The notes: generated by a model not told the origin, from the letters alone. DNA of 64,000 nucleotides from Gordionus sp. m RMFG-2023 (GCF_954871325.1 NC_088778.1:17573666-17637665); one strand, 5' to 3'; shown: positions 34,020-46,619, numbered from the stretch's first letter. Numbers and translations: made by a program.

Positions 34020-34926
34020 AAATATTCATTTTCTCTTTACTTCCAGCTTGTTTTACATAACATTATTAGAGAATGTTTGGATGATTGCTTAAATGTAATA
34101 ATTGATCTATGTGTTATAAAGATCAATTAATAAAATCTGTATATTAATAAAATGAAGCTAAATATATTAAGAACGCATTCTATAACATTCAGAAACATGG
34201 AATGGAACAGGAACGAAACATAATTTTTTGCGGGATCTGTATGTTAATAAAATGGAACTTGAAGCAAGAATCTAGCTCTTTTTTCAAAGGCAGAAGTGGG
34301 GATAGCTCTTTTTTAAAAAGAAGAGTTAACACTAAAAACTATTATGAATGCAAGTGAAAAAATTAACAAATTCGGCTTATCAATATTCATATGAATTAAT
34401 ATTAATAATGAAATATCTCAGTATTTTGATGAAAATATTAAATTAATATTTCTAATATAATTTTAAATTATAAGAGATTTAAATTATTATTGCTATAAAA
34501 GAATATTAATTGCCAATTACAATTTAATTTTTAATTTCTATTGTCAAACACTTGTATAGTTATTTTTTCAATTTTAAATTCCCTCCAAATTACCTTACAC
34601 TTAAAGAAATCACAAAAAATTATTATGACTAATTGGATGATTTTTAATGAGTTATAAAATGAATTATGCATGTTTTTTTAAATTAGAGGGGGTTTTTACA
34701 AGATTTAAATGTTTTTAACAAATTATTACCATATAATTTGATAAAATGGCTAGATAAATTTTATGAATTGGTTGATTTATGGTGGCATAATATTTTTTAT
34801 ATACTATTTAATGATAATATACCTTTATCTTAAGTATCGTAATAAGGTAAATTGAATAAATTCACACATTTTATAAATAAATAAAATCTTCATATCCTGA
34901 ACTTAAAAACTTATACACAATCGAAA
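34020..34926. other. AT-rich stretch upstream of the 34927 frame
   Basis: CTGTATATTAATAAAATG and CTGTATGTTAATAAAATG form a direct repeat about 100 bp apart (34137, 34237), flanking the GGAACAGGAACG patch. No gene recognised. Confidence 0.4.
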
Positions 34927-35337
34927 ATGGATACTTCTAAAAAAGATAAGAATATGTTATATACTTATTCGAAAGGTATATTTAAAAGCCGTAATACCAT
35001 TTTAGCTAGTAATGATAATTCACAAACAATAATTGATAATATTACTAAAAACAGCAAATCAATAAGCGATTTCATTATTCATCATAGCCCTAAAAATTTA
35101 ATCAAACGTAAAAAAATTTGGCAACCATCTTCATTAAATCCTAAGATTATATCACAATTTAATAAAAAATATGAAGACACTCATATAAATTCCTTGCAAA
35201 AGATATTCTTTCCGCCCAATCTTCTATATTATAATTCAATATTTTACCCGATGATAAGAAATGCGACCAGTAAATGCTTGATAAATATAGATGATGTCGT
35301 GCTGCAAAAAAATTCAGGTATTCAATTAGATTTATAA
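34927..35337 (+). CDS. Unrecognised 136-residue reading frame, possible host exon
   Basis: ATG at 34927 opens 136 codons ending in TAA, long for this base composition. The product is basic and mixed in sequence (MDTSKKDKNMLYTYS.., SPKNLIKRKKIWQPSS.., KIFFPPNLLYYNSIFYP.., INIDDVVLQKN) rather than repetitive, with no signal peptide, membrane helix or motif that I recognise. A splice donor consensus TTCAG|GTATTC lies 22 bases before the stop, so the true exon may end near 35316. A following TTTATATTTTAG acceptor at 35359-35370 exists, but joining the two gives an early stop, so splicing is not settled. No homologous copy occurs elsewhere in the window, which speaks against a common transposon. 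Could be a fast-evolving host gene or an unknown element. Confidence 0.4.
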   Translation: MDTSKKDKNMLYTYSKGIFKSRNTILASNDNSQTIIDNITKNSKSISDFIIHHSPKNLIKRKKIWQPSSLNPKIISQFNKKYEDTHINSLQKIFFPPNLLYYNSIFYPMIRNATSKCLINIDDVVLQKNSGIQLDL

Positions 35338-36110
35338 ACCTCAGTGCATGAGCTCTTTATATTTTAGGGAAATAAATTTTACCTCTAGAAATTTACTTAT
35401 TATTAGAAATTTTGTTATAAAAAAAATTGATGTAATAATATTACTTATATTATTCGTTAGACATACATTAAAAATAAATAAAGTAAACAGACCACAAATA
35501 AGTTTATATATATTTGCAGTGACCTGCAGACTCAACTCTGGTCTGTGTATTCAGCATGGTCTAAAAGTGGCTTTAAAATGATAGGATTTTTTAAATCCAG
35601 ACGCATAGGCGTAGCCATGATTTTGCTGGAGGAATATCTATTTGTTTGGGTTTCCCCATATTTAATTTTTTTTGAAGTCTTTAGGCCCACTAACCTTTTT
35701 GCTATATTATATTTTTATAAAAATAATCTTCATTTTATTTAAATTAAAATCTATCTTCTAAAAATTTTGAATTGTAGTCATTTTTAAAAAAAATTTTTAA
35801 TTTTTGCTTTTTCAAATTCTTCTTTATTGGATAATATTTAATTTTTATTTCCTATTCATTTTATTTTGTAACAATTTATAAAATGTAACCAATAGAATTT
35901 AAAAATTTTTTTTAATTCGGGTCATAAAATAAACTTTACAAAATAACATAGTATAATCACACAAATTGTACAATTCTTTGAAAAAAATTAACGAATTAAT
36001 TAAATTTAGTATGTTAAAATAAATAATACTTAAAAATAACGGCATAATCACATATAAATTGCACTATTTTTTAAAAAATTAAATTATAAATAAATAATAT
36101 TTTAAATTCT
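35338..36110. other. AT-rich stretch with a hAT left-end remnant
   Basis: ATAGGCGTAGCCATGATTTTG at about 35604 resembles the left end of the poly-G hAT group. Short frames at 35348-35742 are hydrophobic, unsupported and partly cross this remnant. Confidence 0.4.
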
Positions 36111-36114
36111 AATT

Positions 36115-36240
36115 TAAAATAAATAAACATAAGTTTAAAACCTGTTATAAACCGGTTAGATATCTTGAAATTGGCAGGGCTTAAAGATAAAACCCGGGCC
36201 GGGCCAAATATTTTTTTTAATCCGGGACTAAAAATTTGTT
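36115..36240. mobile_element. Fragment of a GGGCC-type hAT MITE
   Basis: GGCAGGGCTTAAAGATAAAAC, CCCGGGCCGGGCC and AATCCGGGACTAAAAATT follow the subterminal pattern of the family. Termini are lost. Confidence 0.5.
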
Positions 36241-38579
36241 TTCTACAATTTACCAAATAAAATTTACCAAATAAGAAAAACATCTATATAATCATCTGTT
36301 TTTTCTACATAAAGCTCTATAAAATGACTAACATAATATAATTTTCGTTTTTAAACAAAATTTACATATATGCTTCTTAAATTTAAAAAGATATCCTATT
36401 TAATCGCTCAGAATTCAAATTAAACGCCAAGAATAAAAAATATCCTTAAATGCTCAGAATAAATTCTGAGATCAAAATAAGACTAATTCTCAGATTAGTT
36501 ATTAACGCTCTTGTAATAAACTTTGACTTGCTAAGAAAAAATAATGATCACCTGATATAAATCGGAAATTCTCAGATTTAAAAATTAATTACTAAGAATT
36601 ATATATAAACTCTCAAACTTAGTCATTTAATTGTTATAAAATACATTTAAAATGAGGCTGCATAACCTCCGAAATCTCCGAGATAAAAATATTAGTTAAG
36701 AGGATTATTATAAAACTGTATATAATTAATATTTAGAATGATTAATTGAAAATAATCAGGGGAGTGGTTAACCTTTACAATTTCAGGGGGCTCAACTAAA
36801 AAAACGCCCCCCCCCCTTCCATACTCCAGTTTTGCAGGCCTTTGGCCTGCTTTTGCCCGGGCTTCGGCCAGGTTTTATATTAATATATTATATTTTTTTT
36901 AAATTTGCTAACTCTGGACATTCTGAATTTCATATTTTGTCATTTATTATATTATGCATACAAAATAAACTAGCATATAATTAATTAAAACATTACAAGA
37001 CATTTCTAAAAATAATATTTTTTAATACAAAATCTATTTATTACAATATAAAATATTTTCGATTGCTGATATAAAAAAATTTTGCGTGTAAAGAATTTAT
37101 AAGGGATAAAAAAGGTTAATTAATTCATACATATTCCTCAATTGAAAATGGTTTTTAACCACACAAGGCAATAAATTCTTTGCAACTTACATTGACAAAA
37201 GGTCATGAAACTAATATAACTCTCTGTTACCATTTTAGACAATGTTTTATAGAATAGACTAATAAGGAAAAATTTATAGGCCTAACTAAATCAACAATTC
37301 TCGAAGAAAAGAATATAAACGACCAATCCAAATCATAAACTATATGGTTGTTAGAGCTTCCTCTTAGATGACATGATGGAAGCTAGATAAGTAATCGAGA
37401 AAATTATTGTGAGATATTAAATTTCTAAAAGATTATCTTGCATTTTTAATGATATATAAACGACTACACAGTTGACCATTATTGCTTATCTAAAATATGC
37501 AATCATATGCTCTCAGCAGTTGTAGTAAGAATCTTAAATTTAGCCACAAAAATAATAGATGCTGGTTAATTTGCAGTCATAGCCATGACACTCACGATGT
37601 TAACTCATATCAGAATTTATTATGTTATATAAATTGATAAAACAAAAACACAAAATCTTTAGAATAAATTATGCAAATATATTGAAGCCTTGAATTATTT
37701 ACCCGGCAAGGATGCCATATTAGAAATGAAATATTTTATAACTATAAAATAAACCAGAGTGATATGATAAAAGCAATTAAGATTTTATATATTATTGTCG
37801 CACCACCTCTAGTTGCTTTATTATATCTTAAAATAATAGTAGTTTGTAATAATATCAAAAATTACTCTTAAAAATTTAACTCAAAACTGTTTTTCAAAGA
37901 AGAAAAAAATAACATTCCTAAAACACGTAAAAAAAGAGAAGAAAAGATATCTAATTTATTACATGCATTGTAAGATGAATAATAAGATGTTAAATTTTTA
38001 ATAATATTTTTAAATAAATAGATTACGTTAAAGAATTCAATGCAAATTATTACTTATATTTATTATCAAAAGCATTTATACGTCTGTAAAAGTGACATTT
38101 TACCTAACATTTTATAATATTTTTATATAATAGAGGATTATAAACTATATGTATATTTAATTTTTACAAAGAAATCTCTATACTTATTTGGACCTTGAAA
38201 ATATTTTTAGGAAGAGACATGGTATTTAAAAATGAATAATATAGTTGATTAGTGATTTGAACTCGGCTAATTAAAATATTAAATTTGTTAATTTTCAATT
38301 AATAAATGATTATATTTATTTAATTAGGGATAATTTAAATAATAAAAGTCAATTAGCTTCAACTGTTGATGCTAAATTAATATTTAGTGAGTGATATTTG
38401 ATATTCTATTTTTAACACAGAATTTGATTGCAAGCTGACATAGTGAAAATATAATTTATAAGTATTAATCTAATCTAATAATTAAAATAGTATTCATTTA
38501 ATAAAAATTTAGATAGTCTTATTAATTTTTAAATAATAATTAAATCTATATATTACTTAATAGAATTATAAAAGAAATC
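36241..38579. other. AT-rich stretch with a GC patch at 36800-36875
   Basis: 36800-36875 has a C run, CAGGCCTTTGGCCTG and CCCGGGCTTCGGCC, the hairpin blocks of the poly-G hAT group. 36390-36640 repeats short CTCAGA/AATTCTGAG pieces. Decayed coding-like phrases at 37140-37700 are too broken to name. Confidence 0.45.
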
Positions 38580-38716
38580 GTTCAGGGGGCAATCAAAAAA
38601 ATTTATTTTTAGTTCAAGGCGATATTAAAGAGCCATTAAAAATTTTTTTTTGCTTTAGAGGTCCATTCTTTCAGGGTCCTCGAGCCCCTGCGCCCCCCCC
38701 CCCCAAATGACGTTAC
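38580..38716. mobile_element. Isolated hAT-like right end with C run
   Basis: CAGGGTCCTCGAGCCCCTGCG, a C run and AAATGACGTTACTG. In reverse this reads CAGTAACGTCATTT plus a G run, a hAT-style terminus. No left partner seen. Confidence 0.45.
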
Positions 38717-39129
38717 TGAATCAAATGCGATAAAATTAAATTTTTTAAAAATATGAAATATCTTGAATTAATCTTTTACTAAGAAAATTAACATCCTACT
38801 TGACACCAAAATCCATCTACCTTTTCAGAAGCTCATTTCCATCAAAATTCAACAAAAAAAAAATTTATTTATAAAAATATTTGGCCAAAATTACGAAAAT
38901 AAAAAAAAATATTGTTGATAAAATCCAGTTTCTGAGCAAAGAAAATAGATCATTGAGCATCGTTAATTAAACAAACATAATTTAATATTTAGAATCCTCA
39001 TTAAATTGATATATCGACATAATATTCATTATTTAAAATTAATAAAAATATAAATAAAACGTCCTAAAATGAAATATTAATATTTAAATTTTAGATAACT
39101 GGCTCTTTAAAAAAATGTTAATTTCCATC
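38717..39129. other. AT-rich stretch
   Basis: No feature recognised. Confidence 0.35.
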
Positions 39130-39800
39130 TTTGTAGGGTGCATTAACAGTAAAGAGCGACACGACACTACATTAAACGACAGAGCAACTGAAGTGTGGTA
39201 AGCGACATAGCATTCATAGTAGTTGCTACAAGCATATTTTTATTTTAAAAAAAATGTTAATATTAAAATATCCATTTGAAACTACCTAACTAATTTAAAT
39301 GACTACATAATTGCTGATCAATTTGAGAAGTCTTGAAACTTTCCAAATTGTGTTGGAGCCATTAATGGCAAGCACATTGAAATTAAAAATCCTTCTAAAT
39401 CTGGGAGCATATATTACAATTATTATTATAAACAATATTTCTCCATGTATTACACCATTAGTAGATGGTAAAGGTAGATTTATAGTAATTGCTGTAGGCA
39501 GTTAATCCAAGTCTCCAAATGTGTATGTAAATTTAGCAACTGAGGATAAAAAGGCTGAAATGCTCAGTGATATGGGGGATTGGATACCTATACCACCTAG
39601 CTTTGGTGGAAGGACAGATTGCATCCAGAAGAATGATGAGAATTCGATATTTAAAATAGATTCGAGAGTATTTTTTAAATGGACTTCTTAGTCTAATAAT
39701 ATTTCAGGGGACGTGAAAATTGTTGATGAACGAAAGGCATGTAAAATCTTTAGAATGAATAGAAAATTTTTAAGTAAATAAGAAGCCTGATGAGAGGTAA
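39130..39800 (+). pseudogene. PIF/Harbinger transposase remnant
   Basis: The plus strand reads [20 protein letters not shown] then YYNYYYKQ (about 39345-39435), the Harbinger DDE signature with GAINGKHI where most have GAIDGKHI. Later, in another frame, come KGRFIVIAVGS and DMGDWIPIPPSFGG (about 39460-39605). An end-like segment GGGTGCATTAACAGTAAAGAG lies at about 39137. The frame is broken and the second half is lost. The right end is not recognised, and a LINE-like remnant begins near 39830 on the other strand. Confidence 0.7.
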
Positions 39801-39829
39801 ATGTTTTAAAATATTTGTCATTCTATTGA

Positions 39830-41250
39830 ATTGGCAAGGAATTCATCTCTAAAATGAAATATAGCATTTTCTCCTCCAATGGGTGAGCCTAGGTGGGTCA
39901 AGCTAGTTTTATTTACTACAAAAAATTTTCGGGTGGGCAGTCCGTTTCAAGGGGAGAATAAAATTCACGCTTATTAGGATTTAGTGACAGTTCTGTTATA
40001 GGGGCTAAGCGATTTATGATTGTAGGAATTTTTATGATTTCATTATATAGGCCCGCTAGTGTGCCGTCATCCAGTTACCAAACATTAAATTTAAGGTCAC
40101 AATTTGAAATTTCTTATATGATTAATTGAATGCCCTGTTAGAATAATGCAGGAACTAAAAAATCTCTTTGTTGGATGCCTTGTTTAGAAAGAATAATAGA
40201 ATAATTAAATTTTAAAAAAGTGGATTCATGCTGCAATGTATGTTGAATAATCTGGGAATATTTCACAGAAAGAGGGTATAAAATATTCCCTTCTAAGTGT
40301 ATTGAAGGCATTTTGTAGATCTATTTTGAGCATTGATCATGTTTATTATGGAGACACGTGTCGAGTGGGACGCAGCCTTACATCCTCCAGGAACTCTAAA
40401 ACCAAGCTGGTTAGGTTGTAGTAGGTTGGATAGGTTGGATTTTATATAGGATCAAATTATTTTAGAAATTATTCGCCGGAAGAGTGATCCTATTGCAAGA
40501 GATCTAATCTCCCCATTTGTTTTATTTAGGGATATTAAGCGGGCTCCAAAAATGATGGGCTGAATGGTTTTAGGTATATTATTATATAAAATATGATTGA
40601 GTACGTTAAATTGTGTAAGTGTATTTTGATATAGGGGTAAAGTTGATAGATAAATGGCTCAAAAGCCATCAATGCCTCCGGAAGAATCCCTATTGAATGA
40701 CATGATTGCATCCAAAATTTCCACAACAGTTGGTGGAATGGTATTATTAGATGGTGGAAGGATGATTTGTGAAAAATTTTGAGGATGTTTAGATGGATGG
40801 CCATGAAAGATCATTATTGGGGGCCATAGTATTACTGGAACAACTATTGATAGCTGAATTTACATTGTATAAGTTGATTTTATTTTCAATAAGCTTAGCT
40901 TATTTTTTATAGCTTATTTAAGGAATGTGTTGTTTGGGTATATTTAATGTTTTTTAGATGTTTTGTGTTGAATTTGATTTTGATGTTGGAAGGTGTAGAT
41001 TTAAATATGTAAATGATAAGTTTAATCCAATTGTCTAAACTTTTTGTATTATTATTTAAGGAGGTTAAAATAGCTATTAGTTTTTGTGAGAATAGAATAG
41101 CACCTTTTGGAATGCGAGCTATTGTAGGTGGGAGACTTTCCTTCATAAATTTTCCTGAGGTTCATTTAATATTATTATCTATGCTTGAAGATATAGATGT
41201 AGGTAGTGTTTTAATTTGCTTGATCGTAAAATTAACGACACTTTTATGTG
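39830..41250 (-). pseudogene. LINE-like reverse transcriptase remnant with YLDDGT-type box
   Basis: Read on the minus strand it has IPKGAILFSQKLIAIL (about 41090), SSGGIDGF and FGARLISL, then GEIRSLAIG (about 40465-40690). Beyond these come NKQGIQQ-type and LDDGTLAGLYNE (about 40060-40170) phrases. This order (basic N-terminal domain, SGGIDG, GxxRPIAxG, QQGDPLGP, YLDDGT) is that of a non-LTR-type RT family found in several invertebrates. I cannot place its clade. It is interrupted repeatedly. 46041-46385 holds the C-terminal part of a related copy, and 42706-42952 may be its own N-terminus. Confidence 0.65.
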
Positions 41251-41253
41251 CTC

Positions 41254-42705
41254 AGGCCGACCCAGGGTCCAGACCCAAGCTTCAGACCCACCTATGGATT
41301 AGACCCGGGGATCGGATAAATGAAAAGTAAGAAAAAATAAATCTCATTTACTAATCTTAAATTAAATCTTATACATTCTAAATTAATAAAGCTTTTATTC
41401 TCATTTTCTTACCATTTAAATATTTGTTTAAATTTGAGGTGCTTTTGATTAAAATGTTTTCGGCCCGAACCAGAATTTTTTTTCAAAAAAAATTTACCGG
41501 CACGGCCAGAATCTATTTAAATATACAAAATTAATTTTTATTTTACTTTCTTTTAACTATGTATATTTTTTTTATAAACAAATTTCTCCCCCACTAATTT
41601 CCTATTACAGTGAAGTGAAACGAGTAATATTATTATTTTTAAATATACAATAAAAGGGGTAAAAAGTAAAATTTTATTTTAATACATATTGTAATTAAAT
41701 ATGGACGAAAAATAAAGAATAAACGTCATGCATGTTTAAATAATAAAAAGAAGTTATGTTGTAAATTTCTAATTTGTGATGAAAAATGGTAAAGTCCCAT
41801 CATGATTCATAATGCGTTTTATTTTATATTTTTGAAGTTGTTTATTAATTATTATTTTTTTAGTTATTTACTTAGATAATTTTTTTAAGAAAATAATAAT
41901 TAAATTAAAATTAAGTAAGTTTTTTTTAATATTTTTTAAGTTTTAAAATAACCTTTATTTTTCATCATCCAAAACAAACAAAGAAATCAATTTTTTATAA
42001 AACAAAAATATATTATTATAATATATATAAGTTTATTATATTATTTTTTTAGTTATTTACTTAGATAATTAATTTTAAGAAAATAATAATTTTAAAATTA
42101 AAATAAAATTAAGTAAGTTTCTTTATATTTTTGAAGTTAGTTTATTATATTATTTTTTTATAAAAAGTGTAAATTGAAGATTTATATATGATTTCGAGAA
42201 TAGGCAGGAAAAAAGAGGCATGTTTATAACGAACTACCCCGCCCCCTAAATAAAAAAGTTCCAAAAATATTCTAAATATCCCATTCAAGTTCAATCTTGC
42301 CTAATTATAAACAAATGTTATCAAATGTACTTGTCTAACATAAAAAAATAGCGATGAAATTAAACAAATCCGGCCAGAAAGTTTGTATCTAATTCTGAAC
42401 TAGAATGGTATAGCTAGAATTAATCGCTCGGACCAACATTATAATTCATTTTAATCCTATTTTTTTGGTATTTCTAAGCCCTAAATAGTCCCGATTAAAA
42501 AATTTAACCCTAAGCTGAGTTTGCAGGATTTTACTATCTAACCATAGAAAATGCCATGTTTTTATTTTTTATTTGAACTATTTGGAATAACATTATTCAT
42601 CTGGACCCCAGGTCTGAACCCCGGGTCTGTGCTCGGGGTTCGTGCTCAGAGCTGGTTTAATCAATTTTTTAGACCCAAAACCTGGGTCTGGGTTTTACAC
42701 AATCA
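41254..42705. mobile_element. Insertion bounded by GACCC-rich segments
   Basis: 41254-41325 (GACCCAGGGTCCAGACCC, ATTAGACCCGGGGATCGG) and 42598-42700 (TGGACCCCAGGTCTGAACCCC, GACCCAAAACCTGGGTCTGG) are GC-rich and roughly mirror each other around 1.2 kb of A/T. Between lies a GGCCC-type MITE fragment (about 41455-41570) and a direct repeat (ACTTAGATAAT...AAGAAAATAATAA at 41870 and 42058). GTGTYGTTAATT occurs at both flanks (41234, 42706 in reverse), which may be the target duplication or shared LINE sequence. Confidence 0.45.
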
Positions 42706-42952
42706 ACCAATTAACAACACTAGATGTAGGGATTGTTTCTGTATTGAAGGTATTGTTGGAACTTGAAATTGTAGGAATTGGTTCCATATTAATATTTTTA
42801 ATAAGGGCAGGATAAGAAGATGGAGGCATAGCAGGTACGTTATTGTTAAAGAAAGTCCATGATGAAGGATATCTGTTGGCACGTTTACCATGACAAATAA
42901 TTTTATTCATTATTCTTAGGGATATATTGTTGCATGTGGAACATAACACCAT
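42706..42952 (-). pseudogene. Possible N-terminal piece of the LINE-like element
   Basis: Minus-strand frame from ATG at 42952 reads VLCSTCNNISLRIMNKIICHGK, a Cys-x2-Cys then Cys-His pattern, and ends SVVNWLIV. The sequence resumed at 41245 reads SVVNFTIK, suggesting the two sides of the 41254-42705 insertion. Assignment is tentative. Confidence 0.35.
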
Positions 42953-43585
42953 GATTCATATTATTTTTATAAATGATTATGATTATAATTTGATTTACAA
43001 AACAAAACTTATCTAACTTTTTACTATTATAATATGCCAACTTGCGGATTTAATATTATTGAAATTTAAAATGTAATTATGATTAAATTTAATATAATTA
43101 TATTGAAGGATTTAAATGATTTATTATGAGATAAAAGGAAATAAAGCTATTAATATATATTCCTTTATTATAATAATTTAATTTTTATAAGTTATTTATA
43201 TCATAAGAAAATGAATCTCACTCAAATTAATATAGAATATATCAAAAAATTTTACCTAAGCATTTGCAGTTTACATAGGCATTTGTAGTTTAGTTATTAA
43301 ACCGCTTATATTGTGATGATGATTAATTAACAATATTTATCTCTATAAATAAGAATACAAGGTAATAAATTTTATTATAAAATTTTATTAATTTTGTATA
43401 CGATTTTTAAAGAGAAATGACATTGATAGTTTTTAAGCATTAAATTATTTAATTTAACGAAATAACCTCTCAGCAGGTTTGTGATTTTGAAATACATATT
43501 TATAAATAAATCTTTTGTTTATATTTTTTTAAAGGTTAAATTAAAAATAGTCTATTTTATATAATGTTATCAAAAATTCATTCTT
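42953..43585. other. AT-rich stretch
   Basis: No feature recognised. Confidence 0.35.
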
Positions 43586-43799
43586 GACCAAGCCGACGCC
43601 GCCGCCAAAAAGTGTCGGAGCTCAACACGCCGCCGCCGATGTAAAAATTTGTCGGCGTGGCGGCGTTATACATATTTTTTATTATTATATATAATATTTA
43701 TTTTATATATTATTTATGAATTGTAATTAAAAAAAAAATTAAATATTTTTTGAATTATTAAAAAATGCGATTTTATTTATAAAATTAATAAATATTATT

Positions 43800-44977
43800 T
43801 AGTGCTGTAAACATTTTTAAAAAAATCGAACGCGTTCGCGTTCAACGTTCATTGACAAAAATCGAACGCGTTCACGTTCACGTTCACGTTCACGTTCAAA
43901 TTCAAAAAAAGGAACGCGTTCAAGTTCATGAACGCGTTCATACGTTCAAGTTCATGAACGCGTTCATACGTTCAAGTTCATGAACGCGTTCATACGTTCA
44001 AAATTTTATGATAAATTTTTTTTAAAATTTAATTTGATATAAATAAATGCCTTATATTTTTCAACACAATATATTAGCCATGATAAAAAATAATAGTTTT
44101 ATTTTGATAATATAATTATAAATACAATATAATAGAGCGATAAAAAAATAAATTTATAAAAAAATTTTCTTATTAATTTTTAATAATAATTGCTTTTCAA
44201 AATTTTCATCTGATAGGCATGAACGCTTGTCAGTTAATACAGCGTTAGCTATACTAAAAACTCGCTCAACAGGGGCAGATGAAGGGATTGCGGTGTTATA
44301 CTTGATAAATAATTCTTTTAAAAGGGGGAATTTATTAAAAACATTTAATGTTTTATCCATTGTTTCAAAAAATTGAGCTATGTTATCATCCTCCAATCTG
44401 CCCTCTTCTTCCTCGTCAAAAAAAAAGGATATCTCGGAATTGATTTTAAAACAGTGAAATATTTTTGATATTTGGGCCATGGTAATTCTAATTCATCTAA
44501 TATTGAATTTTGATTTTCAGAATCTGATGATGAAATATTTATATCCATGCAAATGCTAATCTATTAAATTAAAATATAAAATATTCAAATTAATAAACTT
44601 TAATCTTATCTTCTCTAGCAGTAGCACTATGGTACGTTAATTGCAATATGAAAGAGGAAAAAGTAAAAACAGCTGATTAAAAAATATAAGACTTTTTTGT
44701 TAAAAAATTGGATTAAATATTAATTTTTCAAATAAATAAAAATATAAGAATTTTTTGTTAAAAAATGCGGATTAATATTAATTTTTCAAATAAATAAAAA
44801 TAAAAAGTGTTTTTAAAATTGAACGAACGTAAAATTGAACGCGTTCATCAAAGAAAAGGAACGCGTTCACGTTCAAAGTTCGTCAAAAAAAAAGAAACGC
44901 CGTTCATCACCTTTTTTCAAAAAAACGAACTTCGTTCACGAACGCGTTTATTTTGAACGCGTTCGTTTACAACACTA
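43800..44977 (-). mobile_element. hAT element, TAGTGCTGTAAAC ends, exact 8-bp TSD
   Basis: It starts TAGTGCTGTAAACATTTT and ends GTTCGTTTACAACACTA. ATATTATT flanks both ends exactly (43792-43799, 44978-44985). The subterminal regions are packed with the palindrome GAACGCGTTC, including a 26-bp tandem unit AAGTTCATGAACGCGTTCAT.. repeated three times at about 43920-44000. It encodes only the C-terminal part of a transposase on the minus strand, so it is internally deleted. Confidence 0.95.
44154..44580 (-). pseudogene. hAT dimerisation domain remnant inside the 43800 element
   Basis: The frame at 44154-44480 reads FPLLKELFIKYNTAIPSSAP then VERVFSIANAVLTDKRS and LSDENFEKQLLLKIN, the hAT C-terminal dimerisation motif. 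Upstream on the same strand, from ATG at about 44550 in another frame, is an acidic stretch (MDINISSSDSENQN...LELPWPKY). The two meet around an acidic EEEEG run after a run of T, where one frame change is needed. The catalytic core is absent. Confidence 0.85.
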
Positions 44978-45339
44978 ATATTATTTACTATAAATTTGAT
45001 TTGTAACAATCCATATATTACAAGTTGGCTCACTTTGGCAGATATGTAACGAACGTGCTAGATGAAATAAGATTAAGACATTAAAATAGAAAAGGTATTG
45101 ATATTATTCTATATTTTATTCTCTTAATTTTTGATGCTTCAAATATTTTTAATAAAACCATAATGCAATTTACAACTCGTTGTATAAAATTTATTTTTTA
45201 TCATAAAAGGAAATTTTAATTAATATTTTTATTTTGTTGCCATTATAACATATATAAAAATAGCAGGACTAAAACAATTATATTGGATGTAGCATTCCAA
45301 TACCCTGTAACAAAATATAGGTTATCCTTGCAAGCAAAG

Positions 45340-45737
45340 CCTTCTTTTGCATGGAAACATTTTGGATCCTTAATATTAAATACTGACACAAATAATTAGA
45401 AAACCAGTGTTGCTACAAATAAAGTCTTTTGTAATATATGCTTGCAAATAGCACTTGATAAAGATGGTGAAGTTGAAAATAATTATTCATTTTCAGAGTA
45501 AATTTTTTGATTATTTTAAAAATACTTGTGAATTTTTTAATTAGTTATCCAATCAAATCTTTGTCAAAAAATATCAGCACATCAAACATAATAAAACATT
45601 TACTTGACAAACATGACTTATCATGTAAAGAAGAAATATCTAAACAAAATTTAAAGTTATTTTTCAAACCCATTGTAAAAAATACAACTGTCCCTATAAA
45701 AGATAAAAAAATGGATTCTAGTAAAAAATTCTGTTGA
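45340..45737 (+). pseudogene. BED zinc-finger exon pair of a hAT transposase
   Basis: SFAWKHFGSL (about 45340) and NKVFCNICLQIALDKDG (about 45425) give the BED aromatic and Cys-x2-Cys parts. The following STSNIIKHLLDKHDL (about 45565-45620) gives His-x4-His. Between them a 47-nt intron fits, AGA|GTAAATTTTTTG...TTTTTAATTAG| (45498-45544). Residues after the finger are lysine-rich. It belongs to the 43590-47040 hAT. Confidence 0.75.
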
Positions 45738-46060
45738 ATTTATATCCGTCCAAAAAGGAGTTACTATAAATTTATCCTTATTATTTCATAGTGAAATTAA
45801 AAATCATTTAATTGTAAAAGAATATGATAGTCCTCCCATAGCATCCCTTAAATAAAATATGCTTACTAAATTTGATCATAGATTTCTAATAATCGATCTT
45901 CAGGTAGTATTTTAAAATACATTAATTATTTTTTATATATTATTTCCCTTTGTTTTATTTTTTTACTTAGGTGTTAGGAGCACTTTTGGATCCTCGTTTT
46001 CAATCTATAAACATAGTAAATAAATATTTAAAGGAAAACTATGATCCATTGGAAGAGGGG
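45738..46060 (+). pseudogene. hAT transposase middle part with intron
   Basis: HSEIKNHLIVKEYDSPPIAS and LTKFDHRFLI precede a candidate intron (about 45902-45971, CAG|GTAGTATT...TTTTACTTAG|). After it VLGALLDPRFQSIN is the hAT LLDPRFK motif. The frame is then cut by the LINE-like segment. Confidence 0.65.
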
Positions 46061-46385
46061 AGAATTCCTAACCTGGGATTTTTCATGCATCGATCCTCTT
46101 GCCCCTTTCAATATAAATAGAGATGTCATACTAGATGCCGAGGCGAATAAACTAGCTAAATATTCGCCATCTCTTCCTGCCAATTATACATTCCTACCAT
46201 TAATCGCCACGACTCTAACGTCGTTCGGCTCTCATGCCCTGGCCTTCTTTAAAGAGTTGGGAAAACGGATCTCTGCTAGGACCGAGGATTCCAACGAGGG
46301 ATTCTACCTACGCCAAATATTAGCCATAAGCATAGTAAAATACAATTATCCCAACTTTATTTTTTCAATATCCGAAACCCCCTAA
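46041..46385 (+). pseudogene. C-terminal fragment of a LINE-like RT protein inserted in a hAT
   Basis: The frame reads TTLTSFGSHALAFFKELGKR then ISARTEDSNEGFYLRQILAI, which I recognise as the tail of the same non-LTR-type RT proteins as the 39830-41250 remnant. It interrupts the hAT coding, has no RT core, and is GC-richer than its surroundings. The 5' boundary in the hAT is not exact. Confidence 0.5.
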
Positions 46386-46619
46386 TTGAACACTATGCAT
46401 TGGATAGACTTTGGCCATTTTGCTGCCTATTATAATGTTAACGATAAAAGGGAACTTGAATCTCAATCAACAAAAAATAGCAAGAATTAATAACTTTATA
46501 TAATTGTGATTTACTAATATTATATATTCTTTTACTATTATTATAACTTACCGTAATAACATATTATTATAATATAAATATAGATATAGATATATATAAA
46601 AAGATTAACATAATAATAA

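Noticed and set aside
37140-37720. Coding-like phrases suggesting another transposase
   Set aside because: Too many stops and no motif that I can name. Left as unannotated AT-rich sequence.
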